This document shows positions 33,864-43,165 of a stretch of DNA of 64,000 nucleotides, one piece after another (position 1 is the stretch's first letter; the number at the start of each line of letters is the position of its first letter). The notes below the pieces were generated by a model. It was not told the DNA's origin, did not search any database, and saw only the letters and a program-made list of their open reading frames with translations. The stretch comes from Caballeronia hypogeia (GTDB lineage Bacteria > Pseudomonadota > Gammaproteobacteria > Burkholderiales > Burkholderiaceae): NCBI RefSeq assembly GCF_001544875.2, contig NZ_FCOA02000002.1:496001-560000 (forward strand), given 5' to 3'. Made by a program: the position numbers and the translations under genes.

Positions 33864-35191
33864 CAATTGGCAGGCAACTCCGCGCGCTCGGCTTCGCTCA
33901 GGTTGCGCCGCCGCTGACGGTACGCGCGCAGCGAATTGCGCCAGTCGAGCGCCGCCGAGACGTAGTAGATGCCCTTGAATGCGCGCAGCGAACGCCAGAT
34001 CGGCGTCGTGCCGAAGATATCGCCCGCGAGCAGCGACAACAGCGCTTCCTTCATGCGCAGCGGATTGCGCGGGCCCATGAAGAGATCGCGCATGGTAGGC
34101 GAGGTCATGCGGTAGATGAACCACGAGAACTCGCGCGGGCCGTGACGCACATCGCGATCGAACTTCGCGAGCGCGGCCCGAGCATTCGACGGATTCGACA
34201 GCGCGCGATCGATGGCGCCGGCGCCCGCGAAGGCGCTTTGCATCGCGAGCATCACGCCGGAGGAAAACACCGGATCGATGAACGCGAAGGCGTCGCCCAG
34301 CAGCAGGAAGTTGCCGCCGTGCGTCATGTCGCCGGTGTACGAGTAGTTGCCGGTCGCGTGGACTTCGCTGATCAGTTCGGCGTCCTTCAGGCGCGCGGCG
34401 AGCGGCGCGCACAGCGCGATGGTTTCGCGGAAGAAAGCTTCCACCGGGGTGCCCTTGGGACGCCGCTTCAGATACGCGGGCCACACGACCGCGCCGACGC
34501 TCGTCGCGCCGTCCGCGAGCGGAATGAACCAGAACCAGCCGTGCTCGAACCAGAACACGGTGATGTTGCCTTCGTTCTGACCTTCGTTGCGCTGCGCATT
34601 CTTGAAATGCCCGTAAAGCGCCGATGAGTTATGCCGCTCGTTGCGCCGCTTGGTCTTGAAGTGATTGGCGAGCAGCGTGTCGCGCCCGGAAGCATCGACG
34701 ACGAAGCGGGCGCGCACTTCCTCGACGCGGCCATCGTCGTGCACGGCTGCGATCGTCGCGCTGGAATGGTCGGGCGCGAACGCGACATCGCGCGCGCGGC
34801 AGCCTTCGCTCACCTGCGCGCCGTGTTTCGCGGCGTTGCGCAGCAGGATTTCGTCGAGTTCGGAGCGGCGCACCTGATACGCGCTCGGCATCGACTTGTC
34901 CCATGCGTCGGCGAACATGAAGCGCTGCAGGCGGTTGTCGTGTTGAGGCGAGACGAATTCTGCGGCGAGCTTGACCATGCCGATCGCGCGCACCTCGTCG
35001 GCGACGCCGAGCTGCTCGAAGAGCCGCAAGTTCGCCGGCAACAGCGATTCGCCGATATGAAAGCGCGGATGCCGCGCCTTCTCCAGCACGCGCACGCGAT
35101 ATCCACGGTCCGCGAGCAGCGTGGCCGCGGTCGATCCGGCGGGACCGCCGCCGATCACGACGACATCCAAGGTTTGCGCCGCTTCAGTCAT
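33863..35191 (-). CDS. Halogenase-like FAD-dependent oxidoreductase (pigment cluster)
   Basis: A 442-residue flavoenzyme. It has the FAD Rossmann motif near residue 12 (VVVIGGGPAGSTAATLLADR), the ARHPRFHIGESLLP segment shared by tryptophan-halogenase-like and geranylgeranyl-reductase-like enzymes, and WFWFIP near residue 220, matching the WxWxIP motif that marks flavin-dependent halogenases. The second FAD site is LLGDAFAFIDPVFSSGV. The pigment cluster of Xanthomonas, which makes brominated xanthomonadins, includes a similar gene. The product here may thus be halogenated. Reduced flavin would have to come from a reductase; none is in the cluster. It could instead be a hydroxylase. Confidence 0.88.
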   Translation of the reverse strand: MTEAAQTLDVVVIGGGPAGSTAATLLADRGYRVRVLEKARHPRFHIGESLLPANLRLFEQLGVADEVRAIGMVKLAAEFVSPQHDNRLQRFMFADAWDKSMPSAYQVRRSELDEILLRNAAKHGAQVSEGCRARDVAFAPDHSSATIAAVHDDGRVEEVRARFVVDASGRDTLLANHFKTKRRNERHNSSALYGHFKNAQRNEGQNEGNITVFWFEHGWFWFIPLADGATSVGAVVWPAYLKRRPKGTPVEAFFRETIALCAPLAARLKDAELISEVHATGNYSYTGDMTHGGNFLLLGDAFAFIDPVFSSGVMLAMQSAFAGAGAIDRALSNPSNARAALAKFDRDVRHGPREFSWFIYRMTSPTMRDLFMGPRNPLRMKEALLSLLAGDIFGTTPIWRSLRAFKGIYYVSAALDWRNSLRAYRQRRRNLSEAERAELPAN

Positions 35192-35218
35192 CCAGGCTCC
35201 TTAGGCTTGCTTGCTGGT

Positions 35219-35935
35219 TCAGGCGATTCCGCCGTTGATCGACAGGACCTGTCCGGTAACGTAGGCCGCCGCATCCGACACCAGATACGCGACCATGCCC
35301 GCCACTTCCTCCGCCGTGCCCGCGCGCTGCGCCGGCACCAGTTGTTTGATGCGCTCGGGCGGAAAGGCAACCCCAAGCATCGGCGAATCGATCACGCCGG
35401 GCGCCACGGCGTTCACCGTGATGCCGCGCGGCGCGAGCTCCTGCGCGAGCGCGCGCGTCGCGCCGATCAATCCGGCCTTCGCGGCGGCGTAATTCACCTG
35501 CCCGCGATTGCCCATCAGTCCCGACAGCGACGACATGTTGACGATACGCCCCCGGCGCGTGCGGATCATCGGCATCAGAAGCGGCTGGGTGACGTTGAAA
35601 AAGCCGTCGAGCGTCACGTCGAGCACGCGCTTCCATTGCTGGCGGCTCATGCCGGCCATCGGCGCGTCGTCGTGGACGCCCGCGTTGTTCACCAGAATCT
35701 GCACCGGGCCGTCCGCCAGAATGCGCGCAAGCGCCGCTTCGGTGGCGTCGGGGTCGGTCACATCGAAGGCGATGGCGTGCGCCGTGCCGCCCGCCGCGCG
35801 AATGGCTTGCACACAGCTTTCAGCGCGTTCGATGCCGCCGTTCGCGTGCACCCAGACTTCGTGTCCCGCTGCCGCCAGCGTGCGGCTCACGGCCTGTCCG
35901 ATCGCGCCGCTGCCGCCTGTCACGAGCGCGCGCAT
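35219..35935 (-). CDS. FabG-type 3-oxoacyl-ACP reductase (ApeQ-like)
   Basis: A 238-residue short-chain dehydrogenase that should reduce the 3-keto group in each chain-extension cycle using NADPH. The cofactor motif is VTGGSGAIGQAVS, and the catalytic Ser-Tyr-Lys are in NMSSLSGLMG and NYAAAKAGLIGATRAL. The start at 35935 (MRALVTGG) fits the family; a longer frame to 36010 adds 25 basic residues. It follows the ACP gene and precedes the halogenase-like gene by 27 bases. Confidence 0.92.
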   Translation of the reverse strand: MRALVTGGSGAIGQAVSRTLAAAGHEVWVHANGGIERAESCVQAIRAAGGTAHAIAFDVTDPDATEAALARILADGPVQILVNNAGVHDDAPMAGMSRQQWKRVLDVTLDGFFNVTQPLLMPMIRTRRGRIVNMSSLSGLMGNRGQVNYAAAKAGLIGATRALAQELAPRGITVNAVAPGVIDSPMLGVAFPPERIKQLVPAQRAGTAEEVAGMVAYLVSDAAAYVTGQVLSINGGIA

Positions 35936-36111
35936 GAGGCTGCTTCCGTCATCGATTGCACTCCGCTTGATGGTTTTGTCCCGCGCTGCGGGGCCGCGCC
36001 GCGAGCGCACGAGCGTGCGCGTCGTCCAGTCTCGATGCGGCGGATTTCACTTGCGTGACAGCGGCGTTGCATGAGGCCGCGCCCGCCTGGTCGCGTGCAT
36101 GAGCGCTCGTC

Positions 36112-36372
36112 TCAGCGCGTGCGATGGGCGGCGACGTGCGCCGCGAGCGCGCCCAGGCTCGCGAAGATCTTCTGATTGTCCGGATTGTCGGAGCGCAGCT
36201 CGAAGCCGTATTTCTTCGAGATCAGGAGCGCGATCTCCAGGATGTCGATGGAATCGAGCCCGAAGCCTTCTTCATACAAACGCGTGTCGGCCGACACAGC
36301 CTCGGGATCGACGTCTTCCAGGTTCAGTTCCGCGACGATCAGTTCCGCGAGCTCTCTTTCCAGTTCGTTCAT
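36112..36372 (-). CDS. Acyl carrier protein (pigment cluster)
   Basis: An 86-residue acidic four-helix ACP. The phosphopantetheine Ser is in EEGFGLDSIDILEIAL near residue 40. Length and charge fit ACPs of aryl-polyene and dialkylresorcinol clusters, which carry the growing chain. It opens the minus-strand arm and is separated by 176 bases from the ketoreductase. The usual aryl-polyene cluster has two ACPs; only one is visible here. Confidence 0.92.
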   Translation of the reverse strand: MNELERELAELIVAELNLEDVDPEAVSADTRLYEEGFGLDSIDILEIALLISKKYGFELRSDNPDNQKIFASLGALAAHVAAHRTR

Positions 36373-36836
36373 CGTGTCTACAGACCAGCGCGAAAACGCG
36401 CGGCAAGGGCCGCTCGCGAGCGTGCGCCCCGCGTCTCCGCACGCTGCCGGCTGCCTGTTATCGAGATAATTTCAGTGGCGAAATTCTAGACGAACCCCTT
36501 TGGGACGCCTAGTAGGAAAGGTAACCGGCCGTGCAATCCGCCTCACGGGGATATTTTCGAGAAAAATCAGCAAGTTCGCCGCGCGGCGGGGCGGCGGCGG
36601 CCGTGGGGTAAAATCCGCCCGTCTGACGAATGTAAGAGCGTGGAACAATCGGTTACAGACCGGGCGGGCGTGCGCGCGAGAAAATATTCGTCAGGCAGGC
36701 GACTGCCGATTTTTTGTTCAACAACCGAGCGTTCCTCAAAACGCCGCAGCCGCATTCTCATGTCGCGTAAATTTTTCCTTCGACGAGTCGTTTCGAGCCG
36801 GACCGGGCGCGCATCGCGGAGCACGGGAGGTTTCGA
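36373..36836. other. Divergent control region of the pigment cluster
   Basis: About 460 bases separating the minus and plus arms of the biosynthetic cluster and probably holding both promoters. A TAAAAT at 36609-36614 is a possible -10 for the plus arm. A stretch at 36573-36607 is almost only G and C. I found no gene and no clear operator. Confidence 0.5.
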
Positions 36837-37490
36837 ATGAACGCCGCCCGCGTCCTGCGCGCGGCGGGCGTCGTGGCCGCAATCGTCGCCTATCAGCTTG
36901 CCGCGCATCACGCCGCGTCCACGCCGGGCGCGCAAGGGCTCGGCCTCGCGCTCGTGCTCGGGCCGCTGTTGCTGATCGGGCTGAACGCCGCCGCGCGCTC
37001 GAACGCGCGCGCGTGGCTGCTGCCCCTCTGGGCGCTCGTCTGCGCCGCGCTGTGGTTCGCGCGCGCACCGCTCACCGCGCATTTCGGCTGGGGCTTGTGG
37101 CTGGAGCATGCGAGCTTCAATCTCGCCCTCGCATGGATGTTCGGGCGCACGCTCGGACACGGCCGCGAACCGCTCTGCACGCAGTTCGCGACGATGGTCC
37201 ACGGCAGGATCGAGCCGCGCGTCGTGCGTTATACGCGGCACGTCACGCTGGCGTGGACGCTGTTTTTCGTCGCCACCGCGCTGGCATCGACCGTGCTGTT
37301 CGCTTGTGCATCGATCGTCGCGTGGTCCACGTTCGCCAATTACCTCGCGTTGCCGCTCGTCGGACTGATGTTCGTCGCCGAGTACGCCTGCCGCCGCGTC
37401 GCGCTGCCGGACATGGAGCCGTCGAGCATCATGGACGCCGTACGCGCGTATATCCGTTCCACGCAAATGCGCCGCAGCGGCGCGCAGTGA
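36837..37490 (+). CDS. COG4648-type membrane protein (pigment cluster)
   Basis: A 217-residue inner-membrane protein with about five segments (for example LGLALVLGPLLLIGLNAAA and TLFFVATALASTVLFACASI). The type is diagnostic, as a COG4648 protein is found in nearly all aryl-polyene clusters, next to the acyl ligase as here. Its role is not known; a scaffold for the biosynthetic enzymes or a lipid-handling part is possible. Its stop overlaps an in-frame GTG of the next gene. Confidence 0.88.
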   Translation: MNAARVLRAAGVVAAIVAYQLAAHHAASTPGAQGLGLALVLGPLLLIGLNAAARSNARAWLLPLWALVCAALWFARAPLTAHFGWGLWLEHASFNLALAWMFGRTLGHGREPLCTQFATMVHGRIEPRVVRYTRHVTLAWTLFFVATALASTVLFACASIVAWSTFANYLALPLVGLMFVAEYACRRVALPDMEPSSIMDAVRAYIRSTQMRRSGAQ

Positions 37491-37510
37491 CCTCGCCGGA
37501 CCAACCACAC

Positions 37511-39166
37511 ATGCAGACGTTTCCGCTGGTGTTCCACTCGTCGCCGGATCAGATCATCGCCTGGCGCGACGGCGCGGCCGTCACCGTGCGCGAGTTTCTC
37601 GCCGATGTCCGGCGTCTCGCCGCGTCGCTGCCGCCGGGCGGGCACGTGTTCAACGTGTGCGCGGATCGCTACCGCTTCACGGTGAGCCTGTGCGCGACGC
37701 TCGTCGCGGGCAAGACGAGCCTCCTGCCGTCCACGCACACGCCGGAAATGGTGCGCGCGCTCTCCTCCTTCGCGCCCGATGCGCTCTGCCTGCACGACAG
37801 CGACGACTGCGCGATCGACCTGCCGCGCTTCCGCTATCCGGAGACCGCCGCGGCGGATGTCCCCGCTGACGCCGATGTCCCGCAGATCGACGGCGCGCGC
37901 GTCGTGGCCTACGTGTTCACGTCGGGCTCGACGGGCGTGCCGGTGCCGCATCGCAAGACCTGGGGCTTTCTGGTGAAGAACGTGCGCGCGGCGGCCGACC
38001 GGCTGGGTCTGCTGACGGAAGAACGCGCGACGCTCGTCGGCACCGTGCCGCCGCAACACATGTACGGCTTCGAATCGACGGTGCTCCTGGCGCTGCTCGG
38101 CGGCCTCGCGTTCAGCAATCGCCAGCCGTTCTATCCGGTCGATATCCGCGCGGAACTGGCCGCCGTCCCCGAGCCTCGCGTGCTGGTGAGTTCGCCGATC
38201 CATCTGCGCGCGCTGTTCGCGAACGATGAAGCGCTGCCGCGCGCGTCGCTGGTTTTGTCGGCGACCGCGCCGCTCTCGGAAAAACTCGCGCTCGACGCGG
38301 AAGCACGCCTCGAAGCGCCGCTGATGGAAATCTACGGCAGCACCGAAACCGGCCAGATCGCGACGCGCCGCACCGCGCGCACCGCCGCGTGGGAACTGTT
38401 TCCCGACATCACGCTGACGCCGCGCGCCGACGATTCCGGCGAACAGACGATGTGGGCGTCCGGCGGACACGTCGAAATGCCGGTGCCGATGGGCGACGCG
38501 CTCGAACTCATCGACGGCGCGCATTTCCTGCTGCATGGACGCAAGGCGGACCTCATCAACATCGCGGGCAAGCGCACCTCGCTCGCGTATCTTAATCATC
38601 AGCTGAACGCGGTGCCGGGCATCGTTGATGGCGTGTTCTACATGCCCGACGAAACCCACGCCGACAGCGAGCCGGTGCGCCGCCTGATGGCGCTCGTCGT
38701 CGCGCCCGAACTCACGGCGGCGGATGTGCAGCGCGCGTTGCGCGAGCGCATCGATGCGGCGTTCATGCCGCGCCCGCTCCTGTTCGTCGATTCGCTGCCG
38801 CGCAACGCCACCGGCAAGCTGCCGCGCGAAGTGCTCACGCAACTGATCGAGCAGGAGCGCAAACGCGCGACGCCTTTGACATTCACCGTTTCGCCCGATC
38901 ATCCCGCGCTCGCCGGCCATTTCCCCGGCCGCCCGATCGTGCCGGGCGTCGTGCTGCTCGATCACGCGCTCGATGCGATCGGCGGCGCGCTCGGGCGCAG
39001 CTTCGACGCCTGCCGGATCGAATCCGCCAAGTTCCTTAGCCCGGCCGTTCCGGGCGAAGCGCTCGACATCGCCTGGGAAACGGCTGCGAGCGGCGCGATC
39101 CGCTTCACGATTCGCGCGGGTGAACGCGCCGTGGCGAGCGGAACGCTCGCGGCGCCGCCGGCATAA
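37511..39166 (+). CDS. AMP-dependent acyl ligase fused to hotdog dehydratase (pigment cluster)
   Basis: A 551-residue two-domain enzyme. Residues 1-450 are an ANL-superfamily acyl-AMP ligase (P-loop VFTSGSTGVPVPHRK near 140, EIYGSTETGQ, lysine loop LPRNATGKLPRE). It likely activates the aryl starter or loads it on the ACP. Residues 455-551 are a FabA/FabZ-like hotdog domain (FTVSPDHPALAGHFPGRPIV), as in ApeI. The E. coli cluster encodes these as separate genes (apeH and apeI). The start is ATG 37511; a GTG at 37487 overlapping the previous stop would add eight residues and is plausible. Confidence 0.92.
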   Translation: MQTFPLVFHSSPDQIIAWRDGAAVTVREFLADVRRLAASLPPGGHVFNVCADRYRFTVSLCATLVAGKTSLLPSTHTPEMVRALSSFAPDALCLHDSDDCAIDLPRFRYPETAAADVPADADVPQIDGARVVAYVFTSGSTGVPVPHRKTWGFLVKNVRAAADRLGLLTEERATLVGTVPPQHMYGFESTVLLALLGGLAFSNRQPFYPVDIRAELAAVPEPRVLVSSPIHLRALFANDEALPRASLVLSATAPLSEKLALDAEARLEAPLMEIYGSTETGQIATRRTARTAAWELFPDITLTPRADDSGEQTMWASGGHVEMPVPMGDALELIDGAHFLLHGRKADLINIAGKRTSLAYLNHQLNAVPGIVDGVFYMPDETHADSEPVRRLMALVVAPELTAADVQRALRERIDAAFMPRPLLFVDSLPRNATGKLPREVLTQLIEQERKRATPLTFTVSPDHPALAGHFPGRPIVPGVVLLDHALDAIGGALGRSFDACRIESAKFLSPAVPGEALDIAWETAASGAIRFTIRAGERAVASGTLAAPPA

Positions 39167-39198
39167 TCGATCGATCACCCCACGGACAAGCACGCATC

Positions 39199-40173
39199 GT
39201 GAACGAGCCGCGCAACCGCGACGACTGGGCCGACCGGCAGGAACGCAGCAATCTCGCGTTGCTGCGCTTCATGACGTGGATTTCGCTGCGCTTCGGGCGG
39301 CGCGCCGGACGCGTGCTGCTGCGCATCATCACCGCGTATTTCGTCGCGTTCTCGCCGCGCGCGCGGCGGGCGTCGCGCGGCTATCTGAATCGCGCGCTCG
39401 GGCGGCATGCCGGCTGGCGCGACGGTTACCGGCACGTGTTCTCGTTCGCGTCGACGATCCACGACCGCATCTATCTGCTCAACGAGCGCTTCGATCTGTT
39501 CGATATCCGCACGCACGGCGTCGAGGACGTGGAAGCCGCGCTCGCCGACGGACACGGCGCGTTCCTGATGGGCGCGCATCTCGGCAGCTTCGAGGTGGTG
39601 CGCGCGATCGGCCGGGCGCAACCGCATATCCGCATCGCGATCACGATGTATGAAGAGAATGCGCGCAAGATCAACGCGATTCTCGCCGCCGTGAATCCGG
39701 CCGCGCATCACGACGTGATCGGCCTCGGCAAGGTCGATGCGATGCTCAAGGTGCGCGAGCGGCTCGACTCCGGCAGCCTCGTCGGCATACTCGCGGATCG
39801 CACGCTGCGGCAGGCGGGCGACGCGCTCAAGGAACGCGACTTTCTCGGCACGCCGGCCGCGTTTCCGCTCGGGCCGCTGCACATGGCGGCGGTGCTGCGC
39901 CGTCCGGTCGTCTTCATGACGGGGCTGTATCTGGGCGGCAACCGCTACGACATCCACTTCGAAACGCTCGCCGATTTCTCGAAGATCGAGCGCGGCGAAC
40001 GCGCCGCCGCCGTCGACGCCGCGCTCACGCGTTATGTCGCGCTGCTGGAAAAATACTGCCGCGCGGCGCCGTACAACTGGTTCAACTATTTCGACTTCTG
40101 GCAGGCGAATGCCGCGCAGGACGCGGCGCGCGCAACCGGCGCCCCGCTACGCGAAGCAACAAAGGATTTCTGA
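39199..40173 (+). CDS. LpxL-like acyltransferase (pigment cluster)
   Basis: A 324-residue member of the lipid A acyltransferase family. The catalytic HxxxxE is in FLMGAHLGSFEVVRAIG near residue 120, and the family's ADRTLRQ segment is present near residue 200. Such proteins in aryl-polyene clusters are expected to move the polyene acyl chain to a lipid acceptor in the membrane. GTG at 39199 is the first good start; the region upstream is a poor coding sequence. It follows the fusion gene by 32 bases and precedes the LolA-like gene by 4 bases. Confidence 0.9.
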   Translation: MNEPRNRDDWADRQERSNLALLRFMTWISLRFGRRAGRVLLRIITAYFVAFSPRARRASRGYLNRALGRHAGWRDGYRHVFSFASTIHDRIYLLNERFDLFDIRTHGVEDVEAALADGHGAFLMGAHLGSFEVVRAIGRAQPHIRIAITMYEENARKINAILAAVNPAAHHDVIGLGKVDAMLKVRERLDSGSLVGILADRTLRQAGDALKERDFLGTPAAFPLGPLHMAAVLRRPVVFMTGLYLGGNRYDIHFETLADFSKIERGERAAAVDAALTRYVALLEKYCRAAPYNWFNYFDFWQANAAQDAARATGAPLREATKDF

Positions 40174-40177
40174 ATTC

Positions 40178-40771
40178 ATGCGAGTTTTTTCCGCCGCGCT
40201 GGCTGCCGCCGTTCTCTGCGCCGCTTCCACCTTCGCCACGGCGGCGGATGCGCCCTCGTCGAACTGGACGCTCGACCGCCTGATGAACACGCTCGGCGCG
40301 AAGAAATCCGGCCGCGCGCACTTCACCGAGACGCGCTATCTGAAGATCGCGCAGGAGCCGCTCGAATCGTCGGGTGAACTCGTGTTCGTCGCGCCGGATC
40401 ATCTGGAAAAGCACACGGTCAGTCCGAAGCCGGAGAACCTCGTCGTCGATGGCGACATGCTCACCGTCGATCGCAATGGCCGCAAGGTGACCATTCCGCT
40501 GCGCAATTATCCGGAGCTGGGCGCGTTCATCGAAAGCATTCGCGCGACGCTGGCGGGCAACCGCTTCGCGCTGGAGCAGGCGTACAAGGTGTCGGTCACC
40601 GGCCAGGGCGACGACTGGACCATGACGCTCGTGCCCATCGATTCGCGCATGAAGCAGAAAGTCAGCTCGATCACGCTCGCGGGCTCGGGCGCCGCGCTCG
40701 CACGGGTCGAGATCAGACAGGCCGATGGCGACCGCTCGCTGATGCGCCTGCAAGACACGTCGGCGCACTGA
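40178..40771 (+). CDS. LolA-like periplasmic carrier (pigment cluster)
   Basis: A 197-residue periplasmic protein with a signal peptide (MRVFSAALAAAVLCAASTFA, cut near ATA). The mature part has the LolA layout: SGRAHFTETRYLKIAQEPLE opens the hydrophobic half-barrel, followed by GELVFVAPDHLEKHT and VDGDMLTVD. LolA ferries lipoproteins across the periplasm; the cluster-specific form probably carries the lipid-linked polyene. It is 4 bases after the acyltransferase gene and 6 before the exporter gene, and AAAGGA precedes it. Confidence 0.88.
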   Translation: MRVFSAALAAAVLCAASTFATAADAPSSNWTLDRLMNTLGAKKSGRAHFTETRYLKIAQEPLESSGELVFVAPDHLEKHTVSPKPENLVVDGDMLTVDRNGRKVTIPLRNYPELGAFIESIRATLAGNRFALEQAYKVSVTGQGDDWTMTLVPIDSRMKQKVSSITLAGSGAALARVEIRQADGDRSLMRLQDTSAH

Positions 40772-40777
40772 AGCGGC

Positions 40778-43165
40778 ATGCGCGCGTTATCGCGTTCCTT
40801 GCGCTCCTTGCGTCAGCCTGCGGTCCTCGTCTGGCTGTGCCTGCTTGTCGTGTGCGCGACGATCATCGCGCGTACGAGCTTTTCCGCCGATCTGTCCGCT
40901 TTCCTGCCGCGCTCCCCGAGCGAGCAGCAGCGCGTGCTCGTCGAACAGTTGCGCGACGGGCTGGTCTCGCGTCTGATCCTCGCCGGCATCGAGGGCGGCG
41001 ATGCGCGCGGGCGCGCCGAGGTTTCGCGCAAGCTCGCGGCGAAGCTGCGCGACGACAGGCGCTTTTCCGCCATCAACAACGGCGAGCCGGTCGGACAGCA
41101 GCGGGATGAGCGCTTCGTGTTCGAGCATCGGTATCAGCTGAGTCCGGCGGTCACGCCGGGGCATTTCAGCGAAGCGGGCCTGAAAGACGCACTCGCCGAT
41201 AGTCTCGACCTGCTCGCCTCGTCCGCCGGGATGATGGCGAAGGATCTGCTGCCGCACGATCCGACCGGCGAAGTCACCGCGCTCGTCAGTCAACTCGACA
41301 GCGGCGCGCAACCCGCGATGCAGGACGGCGTGTGGGTCTCGCGCGACGGCAATCGTTCCGTGCTGCTCGCGCAGACCGCGAGCGCCGGTTCCGACACCGA
41401 CGCGCAAGCCAGCGCAATCGCCGCGATCCGCGAGGCGTTCGCTCAGGTGGCTCAAGCCGCGCCGTACCGGCTCGTGATGACCGGACCGGGCGTGTTCGCC
41501 GTCGAAACCCGCGACACGATCATGCGCGACGTGCGCTGGCTGTCGGCGGCGAGCATCGTGCTGATCGTCGCGTTGCTGCTCGCGGTGTATCGCTCGGTGC
41601 CGACGTTGCTGCTCGGGCTGATGCCGGTGCTCTCCGGCGTGGCGGCGGGCGTCGCGGCCGTGAGCCTCGCGTTCGGCACGGTGCACGGACTCACGCTCGG
41701 CTTCGGCACGACGCTGATCGGCGAGGCCGTCGATTATTCGATTTATCTGTTCGTGCAGTCGGCCGGCGTGCGCTTCGACGGACGGCGCGAATCGCTCAAG
41801 GAATGGGTCGCCGGCTTCTGGCCGACGATCCGCCTCGGCGTGCTGACCTCCATCTGCGGCTTCGCGTCGATGCTCTTCTCCGGCTTTCCGGGCCTCGTGC
41901 AGCTCGGCCTGTATTCGATCGTCGGCTTGTCGACGGCGGGCATCGTCACGCGCTTCGTGCTGCCGCATCTGTTGCCGCAAGGCTTCGCGATCCGCGATGT
42001 CTCGCGCCTCGGCAATCTGCTTGCGCGCGTCGCGGCGCGTGCGGCGCGCATGCGGGTGGCGCTCGCGGTGCTGCTGCTCGCGGCGCTCGCCGTTTTGCTG
42101 ATGCAGCGGCACGGCTTGTGGAGCCAGGAATTGTCGTCGCTGAGTCCGGTGCCGCAGGCGAGCCAGGATCTCGATGAACGCCTGCGCGCGGATGTCGGCG
42201 CGCCGGACGTGCGCTATCTCGTCGTGGTGCAGGCGGCGACGGAACAGACGGCGCTCGAACGCGCGGAAGCGGTGGCGCGGCAGTTGCAGCCTCTGGTCGA
42301 TGCGCGCGTGATCGCCGGTTACGAAAGCCCGGCGCGTTATCTGCCGAGCGATGCGGCGCAGCGGGCGCGCATCGCGAGCCTGCCCGCCGCCGCCGATCTG
42401 CGAGCGCGTCTCGCCGTCGCGCTGCGCGATCAGACGATCCGGGTGAAGCCCGAGGTGTTCGAGCCTTTCATCGCCGACGTCGAGGCCGCGCGCAAGCAAC
42501 CTCTGCTGCGTCGCGCGGATTTGCAGGGCACGTCGATGGCGCTCGCCGTCGATTCGCTGCTCACCGACCGCGACGGCCGCTGGACCGCGATGCTGCCCTT
42601 GCGCGCGGCGGCGGGATCGGACGTGCAGGCGCAGAAGATCCGCGCGGCGGTGGCGGCGTCGCATGTGCCGGACGCGCTGTTCGTCGACATGAAGTCCGAG
42701 GCCGACAAGCTCTATCAGAACTATGTGCACGAGGACATTCGCCTGTCGCTCGGCGGCTTCGCCGCGATCGTCGTGTTGCTCGTGCTCGCGCTGCGCTCGC
42801 CGGTGCGCGCGGCGCGCACGCTCGCGCCGCTGGTCGCGGCGGTGATCGTCGTGATCGCGGGCCTCGCGCTCGCGAGCAAGTCGCTCACCATCCTGCATCT
42901 GATCGGCATGCTGCTGATCGTCGCGGTGGGGTCGAACTATGCGCTGTTCTTCAACTATCGCAAGCACGCGGCGGACAACGCCGTGTCGCCGCAGACGCTG
43001 GTGTCGCTCGTGATCGCGAATCTCGCGACCGTGCTCGGCTTCGGCCTGCTCGCGCTGTCCAATGTGCCGATGCTCAAAACGTTCGGCCTGACGGTCGGCC
43101 CCGGCGCGATTCTCGCGCTGCTGTTCTCGGCGATTCTCGCGCCGCGTTCCGGAGTCGAGCGATGA
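40778..43165 (+). CDS. MMPL/RND-superfamily exporter (pigment cluster)
   Basis: A 795-residue membrane exporter with about 12 segments and two large periplasmic domains. SLRQPAVLVWLCLLVVCATI opens the first segment; FGTTLIGEAVDYSIYLFVQS is the family's motif within segment 4. This type exports lipids and is present in nearly all aryl-polyene and xanthomonadin clusters. It lies just after the LolA-like carrier, suggesting hand-over of the product in the periplasm. Its stop overlaps the deacetylase start (ATGA). Confidence 0.93.
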   Translation: MRALSRSLRSLRQPAVLVWLCLLVVCATIIARTSFSADLSAFLPRSPSEQQRVLVEQLRDGLVSRLILAGIEGGDARGRAEVSRKLAAKLRDDRRFSAINNGEPVGQQRDERFVFEHRYQLSPAVTPGHFSEAGLKDALADSLDLLASSAGMMAKDLLPHDPTGEVTALVSQLDSGAQPAMQDGVWVSRDGNRSVLLAQTASAGSDTDAQASAIAAIREAFAQVAQAAPYRLVMTGPGVFAVETRDTIMRDVRWLSAASIVLIVALLLAVYRSVPTLLLGLMPVLSGVAAGVAAVSLAFGTVHGLTLGFGTTLIGEAVDYSIYLFVQSAGVRFDGRRESLKEWVAGFWPTIRLGVLTSICGFASMLFSGFPGLVQLGLYSIVGLSTAGIVTRFVLPHLLPQGFAIRDVSRLGNLLARVAARAARMRVALAVLLLAALAVLLMQRHGLWSQELSSLSPVPQASQDLDERLRADVGAPDVRYLVVVQAATEQTALERAEAVARQLQPLVDARVIAGYESPARYLPSDAAQRARIASLPAAADLRARLAVALRDQTIRVKPEVFEPFIADVEAARKQPLLRRADLQGTSMALAVDSLLTDRDGRWTAMLPLRAAAGSDVQAQKIRAAVAASHVPDALFVDMKSEADKLYQNYVHEDIRLSLGGFAAIVVLLVLALRSPVRAARTLAPLVAAVIVVIAGLALASKSLTILHLIGMLLIVAVGSNYALFFNYRKHAADNAVSPQTLVSLVIANLATVLGFGLLALSNVPMLKTFGLTVGPGAILALLFSAILAPRSGVER

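Noticed and set aside
36573-36614. G/C-only stretch followed by TAAAAT as a GC-rich terminator or promoter
   Set aside because: No stem of useful length with a T run; only the TAAAAT was retained as a weak -10 note.
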